A stretch of DNA of 16,653 nucleotides, taken from the NCBI GenBank assembly GCA_024639035.1, contig JAHEJE010000023.1:1-16653 (forward strand). Direction: 5' to 3'. The notes under the pieces were generated by a model that worked only from the letters and a program-made list of their open reading frames with translations, made no database searches and was not told the origin of the DNA. The stretch is from Alphaproteobacteria bacterium. Its GTDB lineage: Bacteria > Pseudomonadota > Alphaproteobacteria > Rhizobiales > Aestuariivirgaceae. Below, piece by piece: positions 1 to 7,111 of this stretch (the first letter of the stretch is position 1; every line of letters begins with the position of its first letter). Both the position numbers and the translations under genes were made by a program.

Positions 1-75
1 GGTATCCGGCCCCGGCATCCGCGCGATCAGCGCCCGGATGTCGTCAAACGGCAAACCACTCGAGTTGTCGTCCAT
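1..75 (-). CDS. cobT: CobT (nicotinate-nucleotide--dimethylbenzimidazole phosphoribosyltransferase), 5' end only
   Basis: Only the first 25 codons are inside the window; the gene runs off the left edge. CobT transfers phosphoribose from nicotinate mononucleotide to 5,6-dimethylbenzimidazole, giving alpha-ribazole phosphate for the lower ligand of cobalamin. The N-terminus contains SGLPFDDIRALIARMPGPD, which resembles the start of alphaproteobacterial CobT proteins. The ATG (complement of 73-75) follows a good GAGGAAGG ribosome-binding site. The gene is divergent from cobS, the usual partner arrangement in these bacteria, and this context is much of the support. The catalytic region is not visible, so the call rests on N-terminus and synteny. 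Confidence 0.72.
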   Translation of the reverse strand, partial: MDDNSSGLPFDDIRALIARMPGPDT

Positions 76-111
76 TGCCTTCCTCGCAATTCTGGGCCAT
101 TGAACCGGCAT

Positions 112-123
112 CGCTATAACCTT
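112..123 (+). promoter_or_regulatory. Candidate -10 element for cobS
   Basis: TATAAC at 115-120 is a 5/6 match to the sigma-70 -10 box and lies about 30 bp before the cobS ATG at 150. The hexamer 17 bp upstream (CTGGGC, 92-97) is a poor -35. The cobT-cobS gap (76-149) is only 74 bp, so a divergent promoter must sit here, but the exact site is a guess. There is no room for a cobalamin riboswitch. Confidence 0.25.
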
Positions 124-149
124 GCCGCAGCTTGAGGTCGAGACCGCAC

Positions 150-977
150 ATGCCGGATCGTGACGGGCATAGTGAAGCACATCGAGAGCACCGGCCCGGC
201 GCCGCCGGCTGGCGCGACGATCTCGCCACCTGTCTGATGTTCCTCACCCGCCTGCCGGTTGCAGGCTTTCAGTGCGGCCACGACCGCCCGCTTGGCGGCG
301 CCATGCGCGCCTTCGGCCTGGCCGGTGCCGTCGTCGGCGCCATCACCGCGATCGTTCTCGCAACGGCTCTGGCGCTGGGGTTCAACCCCGTGCTGGCCAG
401 CCTGGCCGCCCTGGCCGCGGCGACGCTGCTGACCGGTGCATTGCATGAGGATGGCCTCGGCGATGTGGCCGACGGCTTCGGCGGCGGTGCCACGCGCGAG
501 CGCAAGCTGGAGATCATGCGCGACAGCCGCATCGGCGCCTATGGCGTGCTGGCGCTGGTGTTCACTGTCGGTGCCCGGATCTTTGCCCTGGCAACGATCG
601 TCGAGCGCACGACGCCACTGCAGGCCATGTGCCTGATCGTTGCCATCGCCGTCGCCTCGCGCGCCGCCATGGGCTGGATGATGGCAACCCTGCCCAATGC
701 CCGCAGCGACGGCCGCGCCGCCGAAGCCGGGCGGCCGACCCCGGAAGCCATTCGCCAGCTGATGATCGCCAGTCTGATCATCGCCGCACCGCTCACCTGG
801 TGGAGCATCGGAGCATGGGGGCTCATCGTCGCCGTGGCGGCGGTTTGCCTGGTGGCTCTTGCCTTCAAGCGCATCAGCGCAAAGCAGATCGGCGGCCAGA
901 CCGGAGATGTTCTGGGCGCCACCCAGCAGCTGACCGAACTGGGTCTGCTGTTAACCCTGGCCGCGCTGATCGGTTGA
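150..977 (+). CDS. cobS: CobS, adenosylcobinamide-GDP ribazoletransferase
   Basis: CobS is an integral inner-membrane enzyme that joins adenosylcobinamide-GDP to alpha-ribazole (phosphate), the last assembly step of adenosylcobalamin. The 275-residue product is slightly longer than the usual ~250 aa because of a polar N-terminal extension of about 25 residues. Family signatures are visible: FLTRLPV near residue 31, the acidic Mg-binding stretch HEDGLGDVADGFGGG at about 99-113 (D101, D105, D108), MRDSRIGAYG at 123-132, and the C-terminal GGQTGDVLGATQQLTEL. Several hydrophobic helices flank these (about 52-80, 83-97, 130-150, 158-172, 200-235). ATG at 150 is preferred; an in-frame TTG at 132 is possible but would sit very close to the candidate promoter. 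It works with the divergent cobT, which makes its substrate. Confidence 0.93.
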   Translation: MPDRDGHSEAHREHRPGAAGWRDDLATCLMFLTRLPVAGFQCGHDRPLGGAMRAFGLAGAVVGAITAIVLATALALGFNPVLASLAALAAATLLTGALHEDGLGDVADGFGGGATRERKLEIMRDSRIGAYGVLALVFTVGARIFALATIVERTTPLQAMCLIVAIAVASRAAMGWMMATLPNARSDGRAAEAGRPTPEAIRQLMIASLIIAAPLTWWSIGAWGLIVAVAAVCLVALAFKRISAKQIGGQTGDVLGATQQLTELGLLLTLAALIG

Positions 978-993
978 ATCACCGCAGATTTAC

Positions 994-1021
994 TTGACCT
1001 CGCGGTCACTTCGGCCATGAT
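994..1021 (+). promoter_or_regulatory. Candidate promoter before the aspartic protease gene
   Basis: TTGACC (994-999) is followed after 16 bp by CATGAT (1016-1021), a 4/6 match to the -10 consensus. Transcription would start near 1028, just before an AAGGA at about 1036-1040 and the ATG at 1054, which fits the start chosen for that gene. The spacing and degenerate -10 make this weak. Confidence 0.25.
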
Positions 1022-1053
1022 TGAACAAATCGGACAAGGAACAACCTCACGTC

Positions 1054-1566
1054 ATGACCAAACCACGCTTCATTGCTCACGCACTGCTAGCTTCGTGCAT
1101 CGTGTACCTGGGTGCCGACAGCTTTGCCCACCGCGATGCCGCAATGCAGGCCGAGTTCGAAGGTTTCGTCGCCCGCGACCTGTTGCTCGCCGACCGTTAT
1201 GTAAAGATCGAGCGCTCGCAGCACGGTCATTACGTCACCTACATCAGGGTCAACGACGCCAAGGTCGTCGCCTTGGTCGATACCGGCGCATCGGACATCT
1301 CGCTGACCTATGAAGATGCCGAAAAGGCCGGCCTTCATCCATTTCGGTTGAAATTCAACAAGCGCTACTACACCGCCAACGGCATCGCCTACGGCGCCCA
1401 GGTCAAGCTGCGCCAAGTGATCGTCGACGACAAGATCATCATGCGCGACGTCAAGGGTTCGGTAATGCAGAAAGGCGCCAGCCGGGTCAGCCTGCTCGGC
1501 ATGAGCTTCCTCAATCGGCTGACCGCTTTCAGCTTCGACCGCGGCACCCTGGTCCTCGAAGAATGA
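1054..1566 (+). CDS. Membrane-anchored retropepsin-like aspartic protease (TIGR02281-like)
   Basis: The product has 170 residues. An N-terminal hydrophobic helix (about residues 6-24) probably anchors it in the inner membrane or acts as a signal peptide, placing the rest in the periplasm. The single catalytic motif is VALVDTGASDI (D76-T-G-A79), typical of clan AA retropepsins, which need to dimerise to form an active site. The C-terminus LLGMSFLNRLTAFSF (148-162) matches the conserved end of the bacterial TIGR02281 family (clan AA aspartic protease). Substrate and role are unknown. I chose ATG 1054 over an in-frame TTG at 1021 because the extra residues are polar, come before the hydrophobic helix and would overlap the candidate promoter. 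It lies between cobS and a DUF1289 gene, a grouping I recall from related genomes but cannot check here. Confidence 0.82.
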   Translation: MTKPRFIAHALLASCIVYLGADSFAHRDAAMQAEFEGFVARDLLLADRYVKIERSQHGHYVTYIRVNDAKVVALVDTGASDISLTYEDAEKAGLHPFRLKFNKRYYTANGIAYGAQVKLRQVIVDDKIIMRDVKGSVMQKGASRVSLLGMSFLNRLTAFSFDRGTLVLEE

Positions 1567-1606
1567 CACTGGCCTTTTGGCCTCAGCAGTGATAACGCCA
1601 CGCCTC

Positions 1607-1840
1607 ATGAGCGATATAGAAAGCCCGTGCGTGAAGATCTGTGTCGTCGACCCCGACAGCGGCAGCTGCATCGGGTGCGGGCGCACCCGCGACGAAATCG
1701 CCGGCTGGATCGCCATGCAGCCCGACCAGCGGCGCCATGTCATGATGGAACTGCCCGATCGGCTGGCCAACATGACCCGGCGCAAGCGGCGCAAGGGCGG
1801 CGCCACCGCACGGCGCGCTCGCTCGGCATCACAATCTTAA
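1607..1840 (+). CDS. DUF1289 family small four-cysteine protein
   Basis: A 77-residue protein with the DUF1289 signature SPCVKICVVDPDSGSCIGCG: cysteines at residues 8, 12, 21 and 24, followed by RTRDEIAGW. The cysteine spacing suggests binding of zinc or an iron-sulfur cluster, but no function has been established. The C-terminal third is very basic (RRKRRKGG, RRARS), as often seen at the end of this family. It begins 40 bp after the protease gene and could be co-transcribed with it. No clear Shine-Dalgarno precedes the ATG, but the family N-terminus (short lead, then SPC) fits this start. Confidence 0.88.
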   Translation: MSDIESPCVKICVVDPDSGSCIGCGRTRDEIAGWIAMQPDQRRHVMMELPDRLANMTRRKRRKGGATARRARSASQS

Positions 1841-1905
1841 CGGTTTTATAGCGATAGTGCGGCCCACACATTGCTGAGTCTATCGCACTTCTGGGGAGCG
1901 ACACC

Positions 1906-3405
1906 ATGCTGGCCAAACCACGCGCCGATTTGAAACCCAACACACCCGACTATGAGCGCATGCCGCTGGTCAAGCCGACCGGCTTTCGCGAGTATGATGC
2001 GCGCTGGCTGTTCGAGCAGGAAATCAACCTTTACGGCATCCAGGCTTTGGGCATGGGGCTTGGCACCTTTCTGCATCAACGGGGCATCGAACCGCGCATC
2101 GTCACCGGGCATGACTTCCGCGGCTATTCCTGCTCGATCAAGCAGGCCCTGATCACCGGTCTGATGGCCTCGGGCTGCACCGTCTACGACATCGGCCTGG
2201 CGCTGTCGCCGATGGCTTATTTCGCCCAGTTCGCCCTCGATGTGCCGGCGGTTGCCATGGTCACCGCCAGCCACAACGACAACGGCTGGACCGGTGTCAA
2301 GATGGGCTGCGAGCGCCCGTTGACCTTCGGCCCCGACGAGATGTCGGCGCTCAAGGAGATCGTGCTCGACGGCAAGTGGCAGACCCGTTCCGGCGGCGGC
2401 CTCGTTCATGTCGACGACATGGAGCAGCGCTATTTCGACGAGTTGACCAGCGGCAAGAAGCTGAACAACAAGCTGAAGGTCGTCGCGGCCTGCGGCAATG
2501 GCACTGCCGGCGCCTTCGCGCCGCAGGTTCTCGAGGCCATCGGCTGCGAAGTCGTGCCGCTCGACTGCGAACTCGACCACTCCTTCCCGCGCTACAACCC
2601 GAACCCGGAAGATATGGAAATGCTGCACGCCATGCGCGATGCGGTGCTGGAAAGCGGCGCCGATGTCGGCCTCGGCTTCGATGGCGATGGCGACCGCTGC
2701 GGCGTCGTCGACAACGAGGGCAACGAGATCTTCGCCGACAAGGTCGGCGTCATGCTGGCCCGCGACATATCCGCAATGCATCCCGGCGCCCAGTTTGTCG
2801 TCGATGTGAAGTCGACCGGCCTTTACATGACCGATCCGGTCCTTCAGGCCAACGGCGCCAAGACCGATTACTGGAAGACCGGCCATTCTTACATGAAGCG
2901 CCGCACCAACGAGCTTGGTGCCATGGTCGGCTTTGAAAAGTCCGGCCACTATTTCTTCCGCGAGCCGTTCGGGCGCGGTTACGATGATGGTCTGGTCTCG
3001 GCGATTGCCGTCTGCGAGATGCTCGACCGCGCCAAGGGCAAGACCATGGCCGATCTCTACCGCGACCTGCCAAAAACCTGGGGTTCGCCGACCATGTCGC
3101 CGCACTGCCCGGACGAGGCCAAGTACGGCATTGTTGAAAAGGTTATCGCGCACTACCAGGCCCTGGCCGGCAAGGGCGAGAAAGTCGCCGGCCAGGCGAT
3201 CCGCGAGATGGTCACGGTCAACGGCATCCGCATCGTGCTGCAGGACGGAACCTGGGGCCTGGTGCGCGCTTCCTCCAACAAGCCGGAGCTGGTCGTCGTC
3301 GTTGAAAGCCCGACCAGCGAGGAGATGCTTCAGGCAATCTTCAAGAACATCGACATGCATCTGTCGAGCTACCCGGAAGTCGGCGAGTACAACCAGAAGA
3401 TTTGA
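1906..3405 (+). CDS. Phosphomannomutase/phosphoglucomutase (alpha-D-phosphohexomutase family)
   Basis: A 499-residue cytoplasmic enzyme that interconverts hexose 1- and 6-phosphates (mannose and/or glucose), supplying GDP-mannose or UDP-glucose precursors for polysaccharides and LPS. The four domains of the superfamily can be followed. The phosphoserine loop is VTASHNDNGWTGVKMG (S122 catalytic). The Mg-binding loop is GFDGDGDRCGVVD (D259, D261, D263, R264). The sugar-binding loop is FEKSGH (343-348), and the C-terminal phosphate-binding loop is RASSNKPEL (454-462). The active-site loop has Asp where the classic TASHNP form has Pro. ATG 1906 follows GGGGAG with 7-8 nt spacing. Manno/gluco preference cannot be read from sequence; homologues are often labelled manB/cpsG-like. 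It is monocistronic or loosely linked to the M20 gene 76 bp downstream. Confidence 0.93.
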   Translation: MLAKPRADLKPNTPDYERMPLVKPTGFREYDARWLFEQEINLYGIQALGMGLGTFLHQRGIEPRIVTGHDFRGYSCSIKQALITGLMASGCTVYDIGLALSPMAYFAQFALDVPAVAMVTASHNDNGWTGVKMGCERPLTFGPDEMSALKEIVLDGKWQTRSGGGLVHVDDMEQRYFDELTSGKKLNNKLKVVAACGNGTAGAFAPQVLEAIGCEVVPLDCELDHSFPRYNPNPEDMEMLHAMRDAVLESGADVGLGFDGDGDRCGVVDNEGNEIFADKVGVMLARDISAMHPGAQFVVDVKSTGLYMTDPVLQANGAKTDYWKTGHSYMKRRTNELGAMVGFEKSGHYFFREPFGRGYDDGLVSAIAVCEMLDRAKGKTMADLYRDLPKTWGSPTMSPHCPDEAKYGIVEKVIAHYQALAGKGEKVAGQAIREMVTVNGIRIVLQDGTWGLVRASSNKPELVVVVESPTSEEMLQAIFKNIDMHLSSYPEVGEYNQKI

Positions 3406-3481
3406 TCCCGCCGACAGCTTGCCAAGCGCAGATGCTGCGCCGATACTGCGCCCTCCGATCTGCCCCCAATGGAGCGCGCCG

Positions 3482-4660
3482 ATGGCCGTCATCAATCGCA
3501 TTGCCGAATTTCACGACGAAATCACCGCGTGGCGGCGTGACATCCATGCCCATCCCGAACTGCAGTTCGAGGTCCACCGCACGGCAGCCCTGGTGGCGGA
3601 CAAGCTCAAGGCGTTCGGCGCCGACGAGATCGTAACCGGCATCGGCCGCACCGGTGTCGTCGGGGTCATCAAGGGCCGCGAGACCGGGTCCGGCAAGGTC
3701 ATCGCACTGCGCGCCGACATGGACGCCCTGCCGATCCACGAGCTGATCGACCGGCCCTACAGGTCGACGACCGATGGCGTCATGCACGCCTGCGGCCATG
3801 ACGGCCATACCGCCATGCTGCTCGGCGCGGCGAAGTACCTGGCCGAAACGCGCAATTTCGACGGCTCTGCGGTGGTGATCTTCCAGCCGGCAGAGGAAGG
3901 CGGCGGCGGCGGCCGCGAGATGGTCGACGACGGCATCATGGAGCGCTTCGGCATCCAGGAGGTCTACGGCCTGCATAATTTCCCCGGCATCCCCAAGGGC
4001 GATTTCTGGATCGCGCCCGGGCCGCTGATGGCGGCTGCCGACCTGATCACCATCGACATCGAGGGCAAGGGCGGCCACGCCGCGCGCCCGCACATGTGCA
4101 TCGATACCACCCTGGTTGCCGCCCAGATCATGGCCGGCCTGCAGTCGATCGTGTCGCGCAACGTCGACCCGCTGCAGGCCGCCGTGATCTCGATCACCAA
4201 GTTCACCGCCGGCGATACCTTCAACGTGATCCCCCAGACCGCGCAACTCCTGGGCACCGTGCGCACCCTGACCGAGGCGACCCGCGATCTTGTCGAAGCC
4301 CGCATCCACGAGGTCGTCGAACACACCGCACGAGCTCACGGCGCGACGGCAAAATGCGATTATCAGCGGAATTATCCGGTGTTGGCCAATCACGCCGAGC
4401 AGACCGGCTTTGCCGCATCGGTGGCCCGCCAGGTCGCCGGCGACGATCGGGTCGACGACAACATGGTGCCGATCATGGGCAGCGAGGATTTCTCGTTCAT
4501 GCTCAACGCCCGCCCCGGCGCCTTCATCTTCCTCGGCCAGGGCCCGGGCCCGGGCGTCCATCATCCCGAGTATGACTTTGATGACGAGATCATTCCCATC
4601 GGATGTTCCTATTGGGCACGCCTGGTCGAAACCGCGATGCCGACCGGCACTCAAGCATGA
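3482..4660 (+). CDS. M20 family metallo-amidohydrolase (hippurate hydrolase / N-acyl-amino acid hydrolase type)
   Basis: A 392-residue cytoplasmic di-metal hydrolase that removes acyl groups from N-acyl amino acids or similar amides; the exact substrate is not predictable. Visible features are WRRDIHAHPEL (17-27), the ALRADMDALP motif (76-85) and the metal-ligand motif MHACGHDGHT (C104, H106). Further along are FQPAEEGGGGG with catalytic/metal glutamates near 138-139, HNFPG (H165), the lid-domain HAARPH (199-204) and the C-terminal metal motif GSEDFSFM. The Cys-containing CGHDGH places it in the HipO/IAA-amino-acid hydrolase subgroup (M20D). ATG 3482 follows GGAG (3471-3474) at 7 nt. An upstream in-frame extension overlaps the mutase gene and is not family-like. 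Its TGA overlaps the ATG of the next gene (ATGA, 4657-4660), so the two are translationally coupled. Confidence 0.93.
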   Translation: MAVINRIAEFHDEITAWRRDIHAHPELQFEVHRTAALVADKLKAFGADEIVTGIGRTGVVGVIKGRETGSGKVIALRADMDALPIHELIDRPYRSTTDGVMHACGHDGHTAMLLGAAKYLAETRNFDGSAVVIFQPAEEGGGGGREMVDDGIMERFGIQEVYGLHNFPGIPKGDFWIAPGPLMAAADLITIDIEGKGGHAARPHMCIDTTLVAAQIMAGLQSIVSRNVDPLQAAVISITKFTAGDTFNVIPQTAQLLGTVRTLTEATRDLVEARIHEVVEHTARAHGATAKCDYQRNYPVLANHAEQTGFAASVARQVAGDDRVDDNMVPIMGSEDFSFMLNARPGAFIFLGQGPGPGVHHPEYDFDDEIIPIGCSYWARLVETAMPTGTQA

Positions 4661-6168
4661 CCGATCCGCTCGACAACGATCTGCACCTCGGCGTGATCGG
4701 CGCCGGCGCCATGGGCCAGGGCATCGTCCAGGTCGCCGCCGCCGGGGGGATTTCAGTATCGCTGTTAGATGCCAGGGACGGCGCTGCCGATGCAGGTCTG
4801 GCCACGGTCGCCAAGCGCTTTGATCGGCTGGTGGAAAAGGACAGAATGACGGCGCCCGAGGCAGCCGCGGCCAAGGCGCGCGCCGGCCCGGTTGCCGGAC
4901 TGCCCGATCTGGCCGGTTGCGACGTCATCATCGAAGCGGTTTTCGAAAATCTTGAACTCAAACAGGGCATCTTCCGTGATCTTGAGGGCATCGTGCGCGG
5001 CGATTGCATTCTGGCCAGCAACACCTCATCGCTGCTGATCGCCTCGATTGCCCGTGATTGCGCCGACAAGTCGCGCATCGCCGGCATGCACTTCTTCAAT
5101 CCCGTGCCACTGATGAAACTGGTCGAGATCGTCCAGAGCGCCGATACCTCCGGCGAGACGGTTACCTTTCTCACCGCACTGGCCCTGCGCATGACCCGCA
5201 CCCCGGTGACGGTACGCGATGCGCCCGGTTTCCTGGTCAACCACGGCGGTCGCGCCTATACCACCGAAGCGATGCGCATACTGCACGAGCGGGTCGCGAC
5301 CCCGGCCCAGATCGATGCCGTGATGCGCGATTGCGGCCATTTCCGCATGGGGCCGCTGGAATTGGCCGACCTCACCGGCATGGACGTCAACTACCCCGTC
5401 AGCCTGTTCGTCTACAACGGCTACGATCAGGACCCGCGCCTGAAGACAGCCTTCCCTCATCGCGCGCTGCTGGAAGCAGGACGCCTCGGGCGCAAGACCG
5501 GCCATGGCAACTATCGTTACGACGACAGCGGTGGCAAGAGCGATGACGATGGCGGCAGCACCGCCTTTGCCTCACCGCCGACGAACGCAATATGCCTCAT
5601 CGAACCGGACGCAGCGCTGATCGAATTCGCCACCGGTCTTGGCTGCGAAATCCTGGCGAGCGACGATGGTGCTTGCCCGCTCGTCGCCGCGCCGCTGGGC
5701 GAGGACGCCACCAGCTTTGCCGTCCGCACCGGCTGCGATGCCGGGCGCCTGGTCTGCGTGGATATCCATTGCGATAGCTCCAAGCGGGTGACCGTCATGA
5801 GCCCGCCCGGCATACTGACCGACCGGCGCGATGCCGTCGGCGCCCTCATCGCCGCCGGCGGCCGGGCGGTGACGGTGATCAACGACAGTCCCGGCTTCAT
5901 CTGCCAGCGCATCCGTGCCATGGTCGCCAATCTCGGCTGCGAGATGGCCCAGATCGGCATCGCCGAACCGGAGCAGATCGATCTGGCGATGCGCCTGGGG
6001 CTGAACTATCCGCTCGGTCCGCTGGAACTCGCCGAACACATCGGCCTCGCCGAGACCGTTGCCATCCTCACCCGCATGCAGGCCGTCACCGGCGACGACC
6101 GTTATCGCCCCAGCCTGTGGCTGAAACGCCGGGCAGCCTTGAAGCTGCCGGTCTACACGCCGGGTTAG
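4657..6168 (+). CDS. 3-hydroxyacyl-CoA dehydrogenase, two-domain (PaaH-like)
   Basis: A 503-residue NAD-dependent enzyme oxidising 3-hydroxyacyl-CoA to 3-ketoacyl-CoA. The Rossmann nucleotide loop is GVIGAGAMGQGIV (12-24). The catalytic pair lies in AGMHFFNPVPLMKLVEIV (H144, E156), and SNTSS at 120-124 is also typical. The first C-terminal helical domain starts at DAPGFLVN and includes GPLELADLTGMDV and GRKTGHGNY. After a linker of about 110 residues, a second 3HCDH C-terminal domain follows (NDSPGFICQRI, YPLGPLELAEHIG). This length and duplicated C-terminal domain match PaaH/3-hydroxyadipyl-CoA dehydrogenase-like proteins, but no other phenylacetate genes are nearby, so the substrate is open. 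The start ATG overlaps the upstream stop by 4 bp. A strong hairpin lies 13 bp after the stop. Confidence 0.92.
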   Translation: MTDPLDNDLHLGVIGAGAMGQGIVQVAAAGGISVSLLDARDGAADAGLATVAKRFDRLVEKDRMTAPEAAAAKARAGPVAGLPDLAGCDVIIEAVFENLELKQGIFRDLEGIVRGDCILASNTSSLLIASIARDCADKSRIAGMHFFNPVPLMKLVEIVQSADTSGETVTFLTALALRMTRTPVTVRDAPGFLVNHGGRAYTTEAMRILHERVATPAQIDAVMRDCGHFRMGPLELADLTGMDVNYPVSLFVYNGYDQDPRLKTAFPHRALLEAGRLGRKTGHGNYRYDDSGGKSDDDGGSTAFASPPTNAICLIEPDAALIEFATGLGCEILASDDGACPLVAAPLGEDATSFAVRTGCDAGRLVCVDIHCDSSKRVTVMSPPGILTDRRDAVGALIAAGGRAVTVINDSPGFICQRIRAMVANLGCEMAQIGIAEPEQIDLAMRLGLNYPLGPLELAEHIGLAETVAILTRMQAVTGDDRYRPSLWLKRRAALKLPVYTPG

Positions 6169-6180
6169 GGCGTCGGGCGA

Positions 6181-6272
6181 TTAATCTGGTCCATCCCGCT
6201 CCCCCGCCCAACCACCCGATACGAGGGTATCCTGCGGGTGGTTGGGCGGGGGAGCGGGATGGGCCAGATTAA
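6181..6272. terminator. 38-bp near-perfect inverted repeat, probable bidirectional terminator
   Basis: The arms 6181-6218 and 6235-6272 are reverse complements over 38 bp with a single mismatch (which can be G-U in one transcript). The loop of 16 nt (6219-6234) itself contains ATAC/GTAT. The outer ends are AT-rich (TTAATCTGG / CCAGATTAA) and the core is very GC-rich. It starts 13 bp after the stop of the dehydrogenase gene and ends 5 bp before the stop of the convergent BKACE gene, the expected place for a shared terminator. The perfection and length exceed a normal terminator, so a palindromic mobile repeat (REP/MITE-like) is an alternative. Confidence 0.75.
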
Positions 6273-6277
6273 ACCCA

Positions 6278-7111
6278 TTATGCTCTAGCAGGCAGGTGCA
6301 GCAGTGTTCGCGCTTCGGCAACGCTGGCCGGATGGCGGTCGTACTCACCGCACAGATCGGCCACCCGCTTGACCAGTTCAGCGTTTGATGCCGCCAGCCG
6401 GGTTCCATCCCAACGGATGTTGTCCTCAAGCCCGGTGCGGCAATGGCCGCCCAGTTCCAGCGACCAGTGGTTGACGGCCAGCTGGTGCCGGGCGACGCCG
6501 GCGCCGGTCCAGGTGGCGTCCGGGGCGATGCGCTGCAATGTCCTGACGTAGAAATCGAACACCTCGCGGTCGGCCGGCATGGCGTTCTTGACCCCCATGA
6601 CGAACTGCACATGCAGCGGTTTCGGCAAGGTGCCAGCTTCGCTCATCTCCACTGCCTTGAACAGCATCGACAGGTCGAACACCTCGATTTCCGGCTTGAT
6701 GTCATAGGCCATCATCTCCGCCGCCAGCCAGTCGATCAGCTCCTGCGAATTCTCGTAGATGCGGGTGGGAAAGTTGACCGATCCCGTCGACAGCGACGCC
6801 ATGTCAGGCTTGAGCGGCAGCATGCCGCCGCGTTCCCTGCCGCTGCCCGAGCGGCCGCCGGTCGACAACTGGATGATCATCCCCGGACAATGTTTCTTCA
6901 GCCCGTCCATCAGGGCGGCGAACTTGTCCGGATCGGACGTGGTCGAGCCATCGTCGTTGCGCACATGGCAGTGGGCCAGCGTGGCGCCGGCCTCGAACGC
7001 CTCGTGTGTCGAGTCCACCTGCTCGCTGACGGTGATCGGCACCGCCGGATTGTGCTCCTTGCGCGGCACCGACCCGGTGATCGCCACGGTAATAATACAA
7101 GGTTCGCTCAT
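6278..7111 (-). CDS. BKACE / DUF849 family beta-keto acid cleavage enzyme (Kce-like)
   Basis: A 277-residue TIM-barrel enzyme of the beta-keto acid cleavage family (DUF849; founding member 3-keto-5-aminohexanoate cleavage enzyme). These Zn enzymes condense a beta-keto acid with acetyl-CoA, releasing acetoacetate and a new acyl-CoA. Seen here are IITVAITGSVP at the N-terminus, the metal-ligand pair in AHCHVRNDDG (H47, H49), QLSTGGRSGSGRERGG (81-96), PEIEVFDLSML (140-150) and LGGHCRTGLEDNI with the conserved Glu near the C-terminus. ATG at 7111 follows GGAGG at 6-7 nt; a longer in-frame reading up to 7174 has no family support. It converges on the dehydrogenase gene and is divergent from the MucR-type regulator. 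The substrate (3-dehydrocarnitine, beta-keto-adipate and similar are known in the family) cannot be told from sequence by eye. Confidence 0.9.
   Translation of the reverse strand: MSEPCIITVAITGSVPRKEHNPAVPITVSEQVDSTHEAFEAGATLAHCHVRNDDGSTTSDPDKFAALMDGLKKHCPGMIIQLSTGGRSGSGRERGGMLPLKPDMASLSTGSVNFPTRIYENSQELIDWLAAEMMAYDIKPEIEVFDLSMLFKAVEMSEAGTLPKPLHVQFVMGVKNAMPADREVFDFYVRTLQRIAPDATWTGAGVARHQLAVNHWSLELGGHCRTGLEDNIRWDGTRLAASNAELVKRVADLCGEYDRHPASVAEARTLLHLPARA

Noticed and set aside
76..149. Cobalamin riboswitch between cobT and cobS
   Set aside because: The 74-bp gap is too short and lacks a B12-box-like segment.
1017..1313. ATG-started 98-codon ORF overlapping the aspartic protease
   Set aside because: Out of frame with the DTGA motif gene and has an Arg-rich shadow composition.
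1851..1886. 7-bp inverted repeat GCGATAG / CTATCGC before the phosphomannomutase gene
   Set aside because: Short arms with a 22-nt loop and no T-tract; not enough to call a terminator or operator.
1846..3501. 551-codon minus-strand ORF opposite the phosphomannomutase
   Set aside because: Antisense shadow caused by GC-rich third positions; translation is His/Asp/Val-rich with no family features, while the plus strand carries all mutase motifs.
3341..4654. 437-codon minus-strand ORF opposite the M20 hydrolase
   Set aside because: Antisense shadow of a clear M20 gene.
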